From assembly GCA_023393655.1 (NCBI GenBank), contig JAEWKP010000413.1, positions 1 to 10,496 on the forward strand: a DNA stretch of 10,496 nucleotides, given 5' to 3'. The notes beneath the pieces are model-generated. The model saw only the letters and a list, made by a program, of their open reading frames with translations, ran no database searches and had not been told where the DNA came from. How positions within the stretch are numbered: position 1 is the stretch's first letter; each line of letters starts with the position of its first letter. This document shows positions 1 to 7,720 of this stretch, piece by piece. A program made the position numbers and the translations under genes. Origin of the DNA: Pseudomonadota bacterium (lineage in GTDB: Bacteria > Pseudomonadota > Alphaproteobacteria > Rhizobiales > Beijerinckiaceae).

Positions 1-33
1 GGCCTTTGATGTTTCAGCGAAGCTGCGCTTTCG
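1..33. other. Short segment downstream of the cold-shock gene; no gene seen
   Basis: This stretch lies just 3' of the minus-strand cold-shock gene. It can form a weak imperfect hairpin (a CGAA..GC arm against GCTTCG, with a bulge) but has no T-tract in the minus-strand direction. I therefore do not call a terminator. No coding sequence is supported. Confidence 0.4.
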
Positions 34-699
34 TCAGATGAAGCTGACGTCGGCGGCTTCCGGACCCTTGCGGCCGGTGCGGATCGAGAAGCGCACGCGC
101 TGCCCGTCCATCGGCGGCTGCAGGCCGCTGCGGCCGAGCGAGGAGACGTGCAGGAACACGTCCGGGCCGCCCTTGTCCGGCGCAATGAAGCCGAAGCCGC
201 GATCCGAGTTGAAGAACTTCACGGCGCCATCATAGGGGCCTTCCACCGGGCCGCTGTCGCGATCCTGGAAGCCGCCGCCGCGCGGGCCGCGATCACCGCC
301 GCCGAAGCCGCCGCGATCGTTATAGCCGCCACGGTCGCTGCCGTAGCCGCGATCACGGTCGCCATAGCCGCCGCCGAAATCATCGCGCGGAGGACGGGGC
401 GAGAAGGCGCGGGGAGCCGGCGCGGTCTGCGTCGCCGTGGAGGCGTCGATCTCATGGATCGCGACGACCTGAAGGCCGCGGCGACCTTCGCCGAGATCGG
501 CGACGATGGTGGCGCCGGGCAGCAGGTCTTGCTGGTCCAGCGGGCCGATGGCCGAGACATGCAGGAAGACATCGCCCGAACCGTCGGAGGGCGATGCGAA
601 ACCGAACCCCTTCTCGGGGTCGAACCACTTGACCTTGGCTTCGATGTTTTCGTGCGTGACGAAGGGTTGGGCAGCGGGAGGCTTGCGACGATCGAACAT
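34..699 (-). CDS. Double cold-shock-domain protein with Gly/Arg-rich linker
   Basis: This is a 221-aa nucleic-acid-binding protein, probably an RNA chaperone that melts RNA structure in the cytoplasm. It has two cold-shock domains. CSD1 is at about residues 18-80, with the RNP1-like KGFGFA at 30-35 and RNP2-like VFLHV at 44-48. CSD2 is at about 155-221, with RGFGFI at 167-172 and VFLHV at 181-185. Residues about 104-150 are a low-complexity linker rich in Gly, Arg, Asp and Tyr (repeats of RGG, RGY and GGY type). Two-domain Csp proteins of about 200 aa are known in Alphaproteobacteria; single-domain CspA proteins are about 70 aa. The start at 699 gives a full N-terminus, but the Shine-Dalgarno in front of it is weak (GAAGA-like). 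The gene stands alone and is divergent from a GNAT gene. Whether it is cold-induced cannot be told from sequence. Family call is firm; the precise role is inferred. Confidence 0.93.
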   Translation of the reverse strand: MFDRRKPPAAQPFVTHENIEAKVKWFDPEKGFGFASPSDGSGDVFLHVSAIGPLDQQDLLPGATIVADLGEGRRGLQVVAIHEIDASTATQTAPAPRAFSPRPPRDDFGGGYGDRDRGYGSDRGGYNDRGGFGGGDRGPRGGGFQDRDSGPVEGPYDGAVKFFNSDRGFGFIAPDKGGPDVFLHVSSLGRSGLQPPMDGQRVRFSIRTGRKGPEAADVSFI

Positions 700-1027
700 G
701 GATCTTCAAATATGAGTGACCGGGAGCACGCAACTTAGCTCATGCCGGGCGCGCCGTCATCGGGGTCACTGCGAAATTATTGCACGTCATATTACGCGGT
801 TACAGCGGTTTTCCACCCCCGTCCCCAAGGTCCATATTTGGCTTTCGTTATGCTTCCTTTGCATGTGACGGCCCATTTCTGGCCAGATTCTCCGGTCATC
901 CCGGCGAAAATGCCGCAGGTAGCGCTCTTGCCATCGAGAGCTGCCGGTACGATGTGACAGGCGAGTTAGGGAAGACAACGCCTCCTGGTCGGTAAGCGCG
1001 ACACATGCGCTGTTCAGGAGATGACAA
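700..1027. other. 328-bp divergent intergenic region between csp and GNAT genes
   Basis: No convincing gene lies here. The region is less GC-rich than its flanks, with AT-rich patches around 774-800 and 831-862. It should carry promoters for both divergent genes. The small open frames crossing it have no ribosome-binding site or recognisable family. A weak candidate promoter for the cold-shock gene is listed separately. I found no convincing -35/-10 pair for the plus-strand GNAT gene. Confidence 0.5.
776..804 (-). promoter_or_regulatory. Weak candidate promoter for the cold-shock gene
   Basis: On the minus strand a -10-like AATAAT (776-781) follows a 17-bp spacer and a poor -35-like TGTAAC (799-804). 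The -10 matches five of six consensus bases, but the -35 is weak. It would give a 5' leader of about 70 nt. This is a pattern match only. Confidence 0.22.
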
Positions 1028-1030
1028 TTG
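1016..1030 (+). promoter_or_regulatory. Shine-Dalgarno and TTG start of the GNAT gene
   Basis: AGGAG at 1016-1020 is followed by 7 nt and then TTG at 1028. An in-frame TGA at 1022-1024 rules out any earlier start in this frame. An ATG at 1021 is in another frame, directly abuts the Shine-Dalgarno and reads only about 50 codons, so it is a less likely start. The next in-frame alternative is a GTG at 1070. Confidence 0.6.
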
Positions 1031-1642
1031 GTTCGTTCGCGACAATCCGGCAGGAAGGCCGGCGATGGCGTGATCCGGCGGCTGTGGCCGACGGAGCGCG
1101 ATCTTTTCAGAGAGCATCTGCTCAGGCTCGATCCCGTTACGCGCCAGCACCGCTTCGGCACGGCGGTGAATGACGCGTTCCTCGAGAACTATGCCAGGAC
1201 GACCTTCGGCGTCGGCGGCCTGGTCTATGCCTATATCGTCGACGGCGTGGTGCGCGGCGCGGCCGAGTTGCGCGGTCTCGACGAGATCATCGCGCCGACC
1301 GGGGAGGCTGCCTTCAGCGTCGAGACGCCGTGGCGGCGTCGCGGCGTCGGCGGGCAGTTGTTCGGGCGGCTGGTAACTGCGGCACGCAATCGCGGGGTCC
1401 GGACGCTCTACCTGACCTGCCTGCCGGAAAACCTGGCGATGCGCCGGCTCGCGGCGAAGTTCGAGGCCGATCTGGTCGGCGGCTATGCCGATGTCGAGGG
1501 CGTGATCGCGACCGGTGCACCGACGCCTTTCACGATCCTCGACGAGGCGCTCGACAATGCGAAGGGCTTCGCGACGATGGCGCTGTCGATCCAGAAGAGC
1601 TTCTGGCCGAGCACATTGCTCGCGCGGACCTTCGGCGTCTGA
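1028..1642 (+). CDS. GNAT-family N-acetyltransferase
   Basis: This is a 204-aa protein with a single GNAT fold, predicted to move an acetyl group from acetyl-CoA to an amine. The acetyl-CoA-binding motif A is visible as R103-R104-R105-G106-V107-G108-G109 in the context of a strand ending FSVETPW and a following helix. The PENLAMRRLAAKF stretch at about 133-145 fits motif B. The N-terminal RRLWPTERDLFREHLLRLDP pattern is typical of an uncharacterised group of alphaproteobacterial GNATs. Substrate is unknown: protein, small molecule or antibiotic targets cannot be separated by sequence alone. The gene begins with TTG, stands alone, is divergent from the cold-shock gene and convergent with the lipoprotein gene. 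No regulator is adjacent. Confidence 0.85.
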   Translation: MVRSRQSGRKAGDGVIRRLWPTERDLFREHLLRLDPVTRQHRFGTAVNDAFLENYARTTFGVGGLVYAYIVDGVVRGAAELRGLDEIIAPTGEAAFSVETPWRRRGVGGQLFGRLVTAARNRGVRTLYLTCLPENLAMRRLAAKFEADLVGGYADVEGVIATGAPTPFTILDEALDNAKGFATMALSIQKSFWPSTLLARTFGV

Positions 1643-1672
1643 GGGAGACATCTGCGGCGGAAGCGACGATCA

Positions 1673-1776
1673 AATCATCGTCATGCTCGCCCTCGTGGCG
1701 AACATTCCCGTCTTGAACATCGACCTTCATTGGTGAAGGCCGGGATGGTCGGGACAAGCCCGACCATGACGTGATT
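1673..1776. repeat. Palindromic intergenic element (RIME/REP-like)
   Basis: This element of roughly 100 bp fills the gap between two convergent genes. Its ends form an inverted repeat: CGTCATGCTCG (1679-1689) against CGACCATGACG (1761-1771), 10 of 11 bases complementary. The match extends outward to about 1673 and 1776 with one indel. Inside are three stem-loops: ATGcTCGCC/GGCGAaCAT (1683-1705, one mismatch), CCTTCA/TGAAGG (1724-1739, loop TTGG) and ATGGTCGGG/CCCGACCAT (1745-1767, perfect 9 bp). Multi-palindrome intergenic elements of about 100 bp, such as RIME, are known from Rhizobiales. That this one is a repeated family member is inferred; only one copy is in the window. A further small hairpin, GACGAT/ATCGTC (1665-1682), overlaps its left edge. 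Confidence 0.6.
1745..1767. terminator. Perfect 9-bp hairpin between convergent genes, possible terminator
   Basis: ATGGTCGGG (1745-1753) pairs perfectly with CCCGACCAT (1759-1767) across a 5-nt loop. It lies 20 nt past the lipoprotein stop and about 100 nt past the GNAT stop. Neither side has a T-tract, so it would be an atypical or Rho-assisted terminator. It is also the right-hand palindrome of the intergenic element. Confidence 0.4.
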
Positions 1777-1786
1777 GATGTCGCGA

Positions 1787-2506
1787 TTAACGGTTCAGCG
1801 ACAGCGAGGCGCCGGATTTGGTGACGGCGCCGGCGAGCGCGCCGGAGCCGGAGCTGCGCAGCCGGGCCGCGACCGCGCCGCCCTGCTGGTAGAGATAGAC
1901 CTCGCCATCCCGGAAATCCCAGGCCGAGATCTTCTGAAGATCCTTGTTGGCGCAGCCGGACGAGGAGGCGCGATAGAGATCGAGCGTCGGCGTACTCGAC
2001 AATTGCACGCGGCAGGAACCACCCGTCGCCTCGCGCGCCGTCCAGCCGCCGACCATGCTGTTGCGGCTGGCCGATGGGCGCGGCGCCGCTGTCGGGCTCT
2101 GGCCGAGGCCGGCGACCTGATTGTTGCTGCCGCGCAGGCCGGGATCCTGTGTCGGCTGCCCGGTCGAGGGCAGGGGCTGCCCCTGCGGTGCGGCGCCGGC
2201 ATTGGGGTCGAAGAACGGGTCCTGGGGGGCGGGCAAGGCTCCGCCACCCTGCGGAGCGCCTGCAACGGGGTAGCCGCCTGGCTGGGGCGCCGCGGGATAG
2301 CCGCCCGGCGGCGGCAGCGGCTCCGACGTGATCGGAGCAGAACTCACCGGCGGAGCCGAGGGCAGCACGGGCTGGCTGTAGGAGGGCGGGTTCATCACCG
2401 GCCCGGTGAAACGCTGCGAGCCGGCGCAGGCGGTCAGAGCCAGCAAGGGGAGCAGGGCGGCCGCGCGGGTCAGGGCGGCGGTCGATGCGATCTTGATCGT
2501 CGTCAT
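1787..2506 (-). CDS. Outer-membrane lipoprotein with Inh/Omp19-type protease inhibitor domain
   Basis: This is a 239-aa predicted lipoprotein. Residues 1-27 are a lipoprotein signal peptide with lipobox L-T-A-C, so C27 would be lipidated. No Asp follows it (A28), which is consistent with outer-membrane sorting. Residues about 28-147 are a Pro/Gly/Gln/Ser-rich spacer. Residues about 150-237 resemble the AprI/Inh/Omp19 protease-inhibitor beta-barrel: MVGGW at 151-155, then C165 and C185 as the likely disulfide pair, then W196-D197-F198. Brucella Omp19 is the known relative and inhibits proteases in the periplasm or at the surface. I chose the ATG at 2506 because it places a standard signal peptide at the N-terminus; an upstream ATG at 2581 would add 25 charged residues. 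A GATAAT -10-like box (2547-2552) lies upstream without a good -35. Inhibitor activity is inferred. Confidence 0.85.
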   Translation of the reverse strand: MTTIKIASTAALTRAAALLPLLALTACAGSQRFTGPVMNPPSYSQPVLPSAPPVSSAPITSEPLPPPGGYPAAPQPGGYPVAGAPQGGGALPAPQDPFFDPNAGAAPQGQPLPSTGQPTQDPGLRGSNNQVAGLGQSPTAAPRPSASRNSMVGGWTAREATGGSCRVQLSSTPTLDLYRASSSGCANKDLQKISAWDFRDGEVYLYQQGGAVAARLRSSGSGALAGAVTKSGASLSLNR

Positions 2507-2655
2507 GCGGCGCGGGTTCCGATCTCGGTCAGCCGAACGTTGCGTCATTATCAGGAAACGCGATGAACGCGGCATGAGCATGGTCTAGCGCAGGCCTGTC
2601 GCATTGCGAACCCTTGATGTCGACCCAGGTTCCTGCGCGCCGGGCCGGAACTTCG

Positions 2656-2693
2656 TGAAAATGGCCCGCCCCGGGAAGGGCAGGCCAGTTTCA
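2656..2693 (-). terminator. Intrinsic terminator of acs
   Basis: On the minus strand, GGCC-t-GCCC and GGGC-g-GGCC form a GC-rich stem around a 6-nt loop (forward arms 2662-2671 and 2678-2687, one mismatch). The stem is followed by ATTTTC, a short U-tract in RNA. Outer bases (TGAAA/TTTCA) can extend the stem after another mismatch. It sits about 35-70 nt past the acs stop and separates acs from the lipoprotein gene. Confidence 0.65.
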
Positions 2694-2726
2694 AGGTGGT
2701 GCCGGGAGAACAGCGGCCCTCGCGAA

Positions 2727-4679
<1,953 letters not shown>

Positions 4680-4686
4680 TCGGGCG

Positions 4687-4693
4687 TCTCCCC
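4687..4693 (-). promoter_or_regulatory. Shine-Dalgarno of acs
   Basis: GGGGAGA on the minus strand stands 7 nt before the ATG at 4679. It decides the start against the longer open frame reaching 4844. Confidence 0.8.
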
Positions 4694-4766
4694 AGACTTG
4701 GACCGTCTGTGTTGCGCTGGTCCGCCTCAGGGGTAGGCGCGGCGGACGTCGCTTCTTCGATTTCGA

Positions 4767-4797
4767 CGCATCATAGGATGCGAACGCGTCGCGGCAA
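4767..4797 (-). promoter_or_regulatory. Candidate sigma-70-type promoter of acs with overlapping palindrome
   Basis: On the minus strand, TTGCCG (4792-4797, preceded by C as in many alphaproteobacterial -35 boxes) is followed by a 16-bp spacer and TATGAT (4770-4775). The -10 matches five of six consensus bases. It would give a 5' leader of about 80-85 nt. A 6-bp-arm palindrome, CGCATC-ATAG-GATGCG (4767-4782), covers the -10 and could be an operator. Promoter and operator are both pattern inferences. Confidence 0.42.
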
Positions 4798-4845
4798 GCC
4801 ATTGTGCATCGCACTTTCGTGGCAGGGGCAGGCCGCGAATGCATG

Positions 4846-4910
4846 AAAGCGGGCCGAAAAGCCTTTGAACCGTCTTATCCGATGGTCGAATCGACTTTTG
4901 GACCCGCTTT
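4846..4910 (-). terminator. Large imperfect inverted repeat after the tsaD operon
   Basis: Forward bases 4846-4861 pair with 4895-4910 at 14 of 16 positions (AAAGCGGG, then C, then AAAAG, with two mismatches), around a 33-nt loop. The repeat begins about 17 nt beyond the EVE stop codon. On the minus strand the second arm ends in CCCGCTTT, a short T-run. It may be a terminator of the tsaD-gpsA-EVE transcript, though the loop is unusually long. It could instead act upstream of acs. Confidence 0.42.
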
Positions 4911-4927
4911 TTGCTGCCGATTATTAT

Positions 4928-5335
4928 TCAGAGCCCGCCCATCTTGCAGACGATGTCCCATTCCCCGTCCGTCACCGGCTGGACCGAGAGGCGGAAGGAG
5001 GTGACCAGCGCCATCTTGGCGAGCTTGGGCTCGGCCTTGACCGCGGCGAGCGTCACCGGCTTCGGCAGGGGCTTCACCGCCTTGAAGTCGACCAGGACCC
5101 AGGGCTCGCCGGGCATCCAGTTATAGGCTTCCTTGATGACCTCGACGATGCCGACGACCTCGAGGCCTTCGTTGGAATGATAGAAGAAGACCTGATCGCC
5201 CAGCTTCATTCCCATCAGGTTGAGCTTGGCGGTGTGGTTCTTCACCCCGTCCCAATGCGTGCCCTTGGCGCCGGCCTTGACCTGGTCGTCCCAGGACCAG
5301 ACGGATGGTTCGGATTTGATCAGCCAGTGAGCCAT
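4928..5335 (-). CDS. EVE-domain (PUA-like) protein
   Basis: This 135-aa protein is essentially one EVE domain. Recognisable stretches are HWLIKSEP at 3-10, W28-D29-G30-V31-K32-N33 at the base-binding pocket region, GDQVFFYHS at 46-54, and the C-terminal RLSVQPVT...EWDIVCKMGG at 115-134. EVE domains belong to the PUA/ASCH/YTH-like fold and are thought to recognise modified bases in RNA or DNA; the natural ligand of this stand-alone form is not known. The start overlaps the stop of the upstream gene by one base (TGATG), with SD AGGAGG (5346-5351) 10 nt before it, so translation is probably coupled. It is the last gene of the tsaD-gpsA operon, which also contains a tRNA-modification gene. That context is suggestive but not proof of a shared function. 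Confidence 0.92.
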   Translation of the reverse strand: MAHWLIKSEPSVWSWDDQVKAGAKGTHWDGVKNHTAKLNLMGMKLGDQVFFYHSNEGLEVVGIVEVIKEAYNWMPGEPWVLVDFKAVKPLPKPVTLAAVKAEPKLAKMALVTSFRLSVQPVTDGEWDIVCKMGGL

Positions 5336-5661
5336 CAGGCCTCGTCCTCCTTGAGCGGCACCGGCGGCTGCGAGGCCGCCTCGCCCTGTTCATTCCAGAA
5401 CCGCACCATCTCGCGGGTCAGCGCGGCGTAGTCCTTGGGGTCGAGCTCGACCCTGACCTCGCCCTCGCCGAAGGGCAGGATCACCACGAAGCGATGCGTG
5501 CCCTCGGCCTTGCGGCGGCGGTGCTGGATCACCGGGCCCGCTATCCGGCCGGCCAGCGGCACAGGCTCGCTCTCGGCGACGAGCTCCGAGCCTGTCGTCT
5601 TCTTGACCTCGGCGATGCCGCGCGCGACGCGCTTCGTCAGGTCGGACCAGTCTCCCGCCAT
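5335..5661 (-). CDS. Hypothetical protein of unknown function in the gpsA-EVE operon
   Basis: I do not recognise this 108-aa protein. It has no signal peptide or membrane segment. The N-terminal half is basic and partly helical, with an HRRRK cluster at 47-51. A short beta-rich segment at about 55-73 (THRFVVILPFGEGEVRVEL) follows, then a helix at about 75-92 and an acidic tail ending KEDEA. The alternation of charged and aromatic residues suggests a small cytoplasmic soluble protein. I chose the ATG at 5661 because SD GGAGG (5667-5671) lies 5 nt before it. An ATG at 5676, five codons upstream, overlaps the gpsA stop (ATGA) but lacks a spaced ribosome-binding site. Its stop shares a base with the EVE start, so it is embedded in the operon and very likely a real gene. 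Confidence 0.8.
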   Translation of the reverse strand: MAGDWSDLTKRVARGIAEVKKTTGSELVAESEPVPLAGRIAGPVIQHRRRKAEGTHRFVVILPFGEGEVRVELDPKDYAALTREMVRFWNEQGEAASQPPVPLKEDEA

Positions 5662-5672
5662 GCTTTCCTCCG

Positions 5673-6668
5673 TCATTCCGCCCGGATCGGCCGCGCCAGC
5701 AACGCCGCGACCGCGTCGCGGACGCCGACATCGCCGGCGATGATCGCGGCCACGGCGGCGGCGATCGGGGTCTCGACATGTTTCGCGCGGGCCATCTCCA
5801 CCAGGATCGGAGCCGTGAAGGCGCCTTCCGCAAGCTTGCCACCGGCTGCCTCCACCGGGCTCTTGCCCTGACCCAGCGCCAGACCATAGGAAAAGTTGCG
5901 CGATTGCGGCGAGGCGCAGCTCAGCACGACATCGCCGAGACCGGACAGGCCCATCAGCGTTTCCGGATCGCCGCCATAGGCCTCGCCGAAGCGGCGCAGT
6001 TCGGCGAAACCGCGCGCCACCAGAGCTGCGCGGGCGCTCTCGCCATAGCCCAGTCCGATCGCGATGCCGGCTGCTATCGCGAGCACGTTCTTGGCCGCGC
6101 CGCCGATCTCGACGCCGCGGATGTCGGCGGAGTGATAGATGCGGAATGCCGGCGAACTCAGCGCTTCGGCCAGCGCATGCGCCAGATCGGAATCACTGGC
6201 TGCCAGCGTCACCGCCGTCGGCAACCCGCGCCCGATATCGGCGGCGAAGCTCGGCCCGGAGAGGATCGCTGCGGTGGCGCCCGGCCAGGACTGCTCGATG
6301 ATTTCAGTCGCGAAACGGCCGCTCGCCTGCTCGATGCCCTTGGCGGCGGAGATCACCGGCACGAGCGGCGGCAAGGCTTCCGCCAGATGCTCGCAGACCG
6401 ACCGCAAGGCCTGCGTCGGCACCGCGACGATCAGGGCGTCGCAATCGGCAAGATCGGCCAGGGAGCTGGTTGCTCCGATTTTTTCGGGCAGGTCGATGCC
6501 GGGAAGGCGCGGCGCTTGCCTGGTCTGTTCGACGGCTTCGATGGTCGCGGCATCGCGCGCCCAGAGCTGCACGTTGCGTCCCGCGCGGGCGGCGGCCAGC
6601 GCCAGCGCAGTCCCGTAGGCACCCGCGCCGACGACGCCGATGCTGCGATAGGCAGCGCGAGGGTTCAT
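5673..6668 (-). CDS. gpsA: Glycerol-3-phosphate dehydrogenase [NAD(P)+]
   Basis: This 331-aa cytoplasmic enzyme reduces dihydroxyacetone phosphate to sn-glycerol-3-phosphate, the backbone for phospholipid synthesis. The Rossmann dinucleotide motif GAGAYGTALA is at 14-23. The conserved SAAKGIE is at 108-114, with K110. SGPSFA is at 137-142. The catalytic-lysine block EIGGAAKNVLAIAAG is at 187-201, with K193. The LSGLGDVVLSC block is at 241-251, with D246. Length is normal for the family. The start overlaps the tsaD stop by 4 nt (ATGA, 6665-6668) and there is no strong Shine-Dalgarno, so it is probably translated by coupling to tsaD. Confidence 0.97.
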   Translation of the reverse strand: MNPRAAYRSIGVVGAGAYGTALALAAARAGRNVQLWARDAATIEAVEQTRQAPRLPGIDLPEKIGATSSLADLADCDALIVAVPTQALRSVCEHLAEALPPLVPVISAAKGIEQASGRFATEIIEQSWPGATAAILSGPSFAADIGRGLPTAVTLAASDSDLAHALAEALSSPAFRIYHSADIRGVEIGGAAKNVLAIAAGIAIGLGYGESARAALVARGFAELRRFGEAYGGDPETLMGLSGLGDVVLSCASPQSRNFSYGLALGQGKSPVEAAGGKLAEGAFTAPILVEMARAKHVETPIAAAVAAIIAGDVGVRDAVAALLARPIRAE

Positions 6669-7720
6669 GCGGCGGTCGAGGGTGCGACCGAGAGTTCGTC
6701 GAGCGGCCAGCGCGGGCGGGCGACCGCGCTCATGTCGTCGACGAGGCCGAGTCGCAGCCGCTCCAAGCCGGCCCAGGCGATCATCGCGCCGTTGTCGCCG
6801 CAGAGCGCCAGAGGCGGAGCGACCATCGGCAGGCCGGCTTCGGTAGCCAGACGGTTGAGCCCGCTGCGGATCGCCTGGTTGGCGGCGACGCCGCCGGCGA
6901 CGACCAGCGTCGAGGGGGTGATGCCGGCCTCGCGGCAGGCGCGCAGGCCGGCGCGGGTGCGGTCCACCATCACGTCGACGACGGCTGCCTGGAAGGAGGC
7001 GCAGAGATCGGCGACATCATTGTCGGAGAGTGGTGCGATCCGCTCGGCGACGAGGCGCACGGCGGTCTTCAGGCCGGAGAGCGAGAAATCCGGGCTCGGC
7101 CTGCCCTGCATCGGGCGCGGGAAGTCGAAGCGCTCGGGATCGCCCTTGGCTGCCTCGCGCTCGACCGAGGGGCCGCCGGGATAGGGCAGGGCGAGCATCT
7201 TGGCGATCTTGTCGAAAGCCTCGCCGACCGCGTCGTCGATGGTGCCGCCGAGCTTGAGGTAATCGCCGACGCCGCGCACGGCGAGCAATTGGGTGTGCCC
7301 ACCGGAAACCAGCAGCAGCAGGTAGGGAAAGGCGAGATCGTCGGTGAGCCGGGCGGTCAGCGCATGCGCCTCGAGATGGTTGATCGCGATGAAGGGCTTG
7401 CCCGTCGCGAGCGCGATCGCCTTGCCGGCGGTCAAGCCCACCATGACACCGCCGACGAGGCCGGGGCCGGCTGCGGCGGCGACGGCATCGATATCACTGG
7501 GCTTCATATCCGCGTTGGCGAAGGCGCGGGCGATGATGCGGTCGATCGCCTCGACATGGGCGCGCGCCGCGATTTCCGGCACCACGCCGCCATAGGCTGC
7601 ATGTGCGGCGATCTGGCTCAGCACCTCATTCGACAGGATCTTGCTTTCGCCGGAACGCTCGACGGAGACGATCGCGGCTGCCGTTTCGTCGCAGGTCGTC
7701 TCTATCCCCAGTACACGCAT
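6665..7720 (-). CDS. tsaD: tRNA N6-threonylcarbamoyladenosine transferase TsaD
   Basis: This 351-aa ASKHA-fold protein is the catalytic subunit that transfers threonylcarbamoyl from TC-AMP onto A37 of ANN-decoding tRNAs (t6A), working with TsaB and TsaE. The family start MRVLGIETTCDET is at 1-13. Metal-binding HLEAH is at 115-119 (H115 and H119). The nucleotide-binding SGGHTQL is at 139-145, AGGVAAN at 275-281, and CGDNGAMIAWAG at 307-318 has metal ligand D309. Length is close to E. coli TsaD (337 aa). The ATG at 7720 matches the family N-terminus; a frame open to 7903 adds 61 unrelated residues. It leads the tsaD-gpsA-hypothetical-EVE operon and is divergent from hemD. Confidence 0.97.
   Translation of the reverse strand: MRVLGIETTCDETAAAIVSVERSGESKILSNEVLSQIAAHAAYGGVVPEIAARAHVEAIDRIIARAFANADMKPSDIDAVAAAAGPGLVGGVMVGLTAGKAIALATGKPFIAINHLEAHALTARLTDDLAFPYLLLLVSGGHTQLLAVRGVGDYLKLGGTIDDAVGEAFDKIAKMLALPYPGGPSVEREAAKGDPERFDFPRPMQGRPSPDFSLSGLKTAVRLVAERIAPLSDNDVADLCASFQAAVVDVMVDRTRAGLRACREAGITPSTLVVAGGVAANQAIRSGLNRLATEAGLPMVAPPLALCGDNGAMIAWAGLERLRLGLVDDMSAVARPRWPLDELSVAPSTAA

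Noticed and set aside
250..390. Repetitive DNA in the cold-shock gene as a possible tandem repeat or CRISPR-like array
   Set aside because: The units are irregular, codon-based and coding (Gly/Arg linker); there are no constant repeats with unique spacers.
148..738. Plus-strand open frame opposite the cold-shock gene, Ala/Ile-rich
   Set aside because: Its Ala-rich repeats are the complement of the Gly/Arg linker codons; the cold-shock domains on the minus strand are unmistakable.
787..1161. Minus-strand 124-codon frame in the csp-GNAT gap
   Set aside because: It overlaps the GNAT gene antisense, has no family resemblance and no convincing ribosome-binding site.
1028..1642. GNAT protein as the acetylase that silences Acs K607
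   Set aside because: The genes are not adjacent or co-transcribed, and nothing in the sequence marks this GNAT as a protein acetylase, so the link is only speculation.
4680..4844. N-terminal extension of Acs by 55 residues
   Set aside because: A strong Shine-Dalgarno and the family N-terminus both place the start at 4679; the extension covers the likely promoter.
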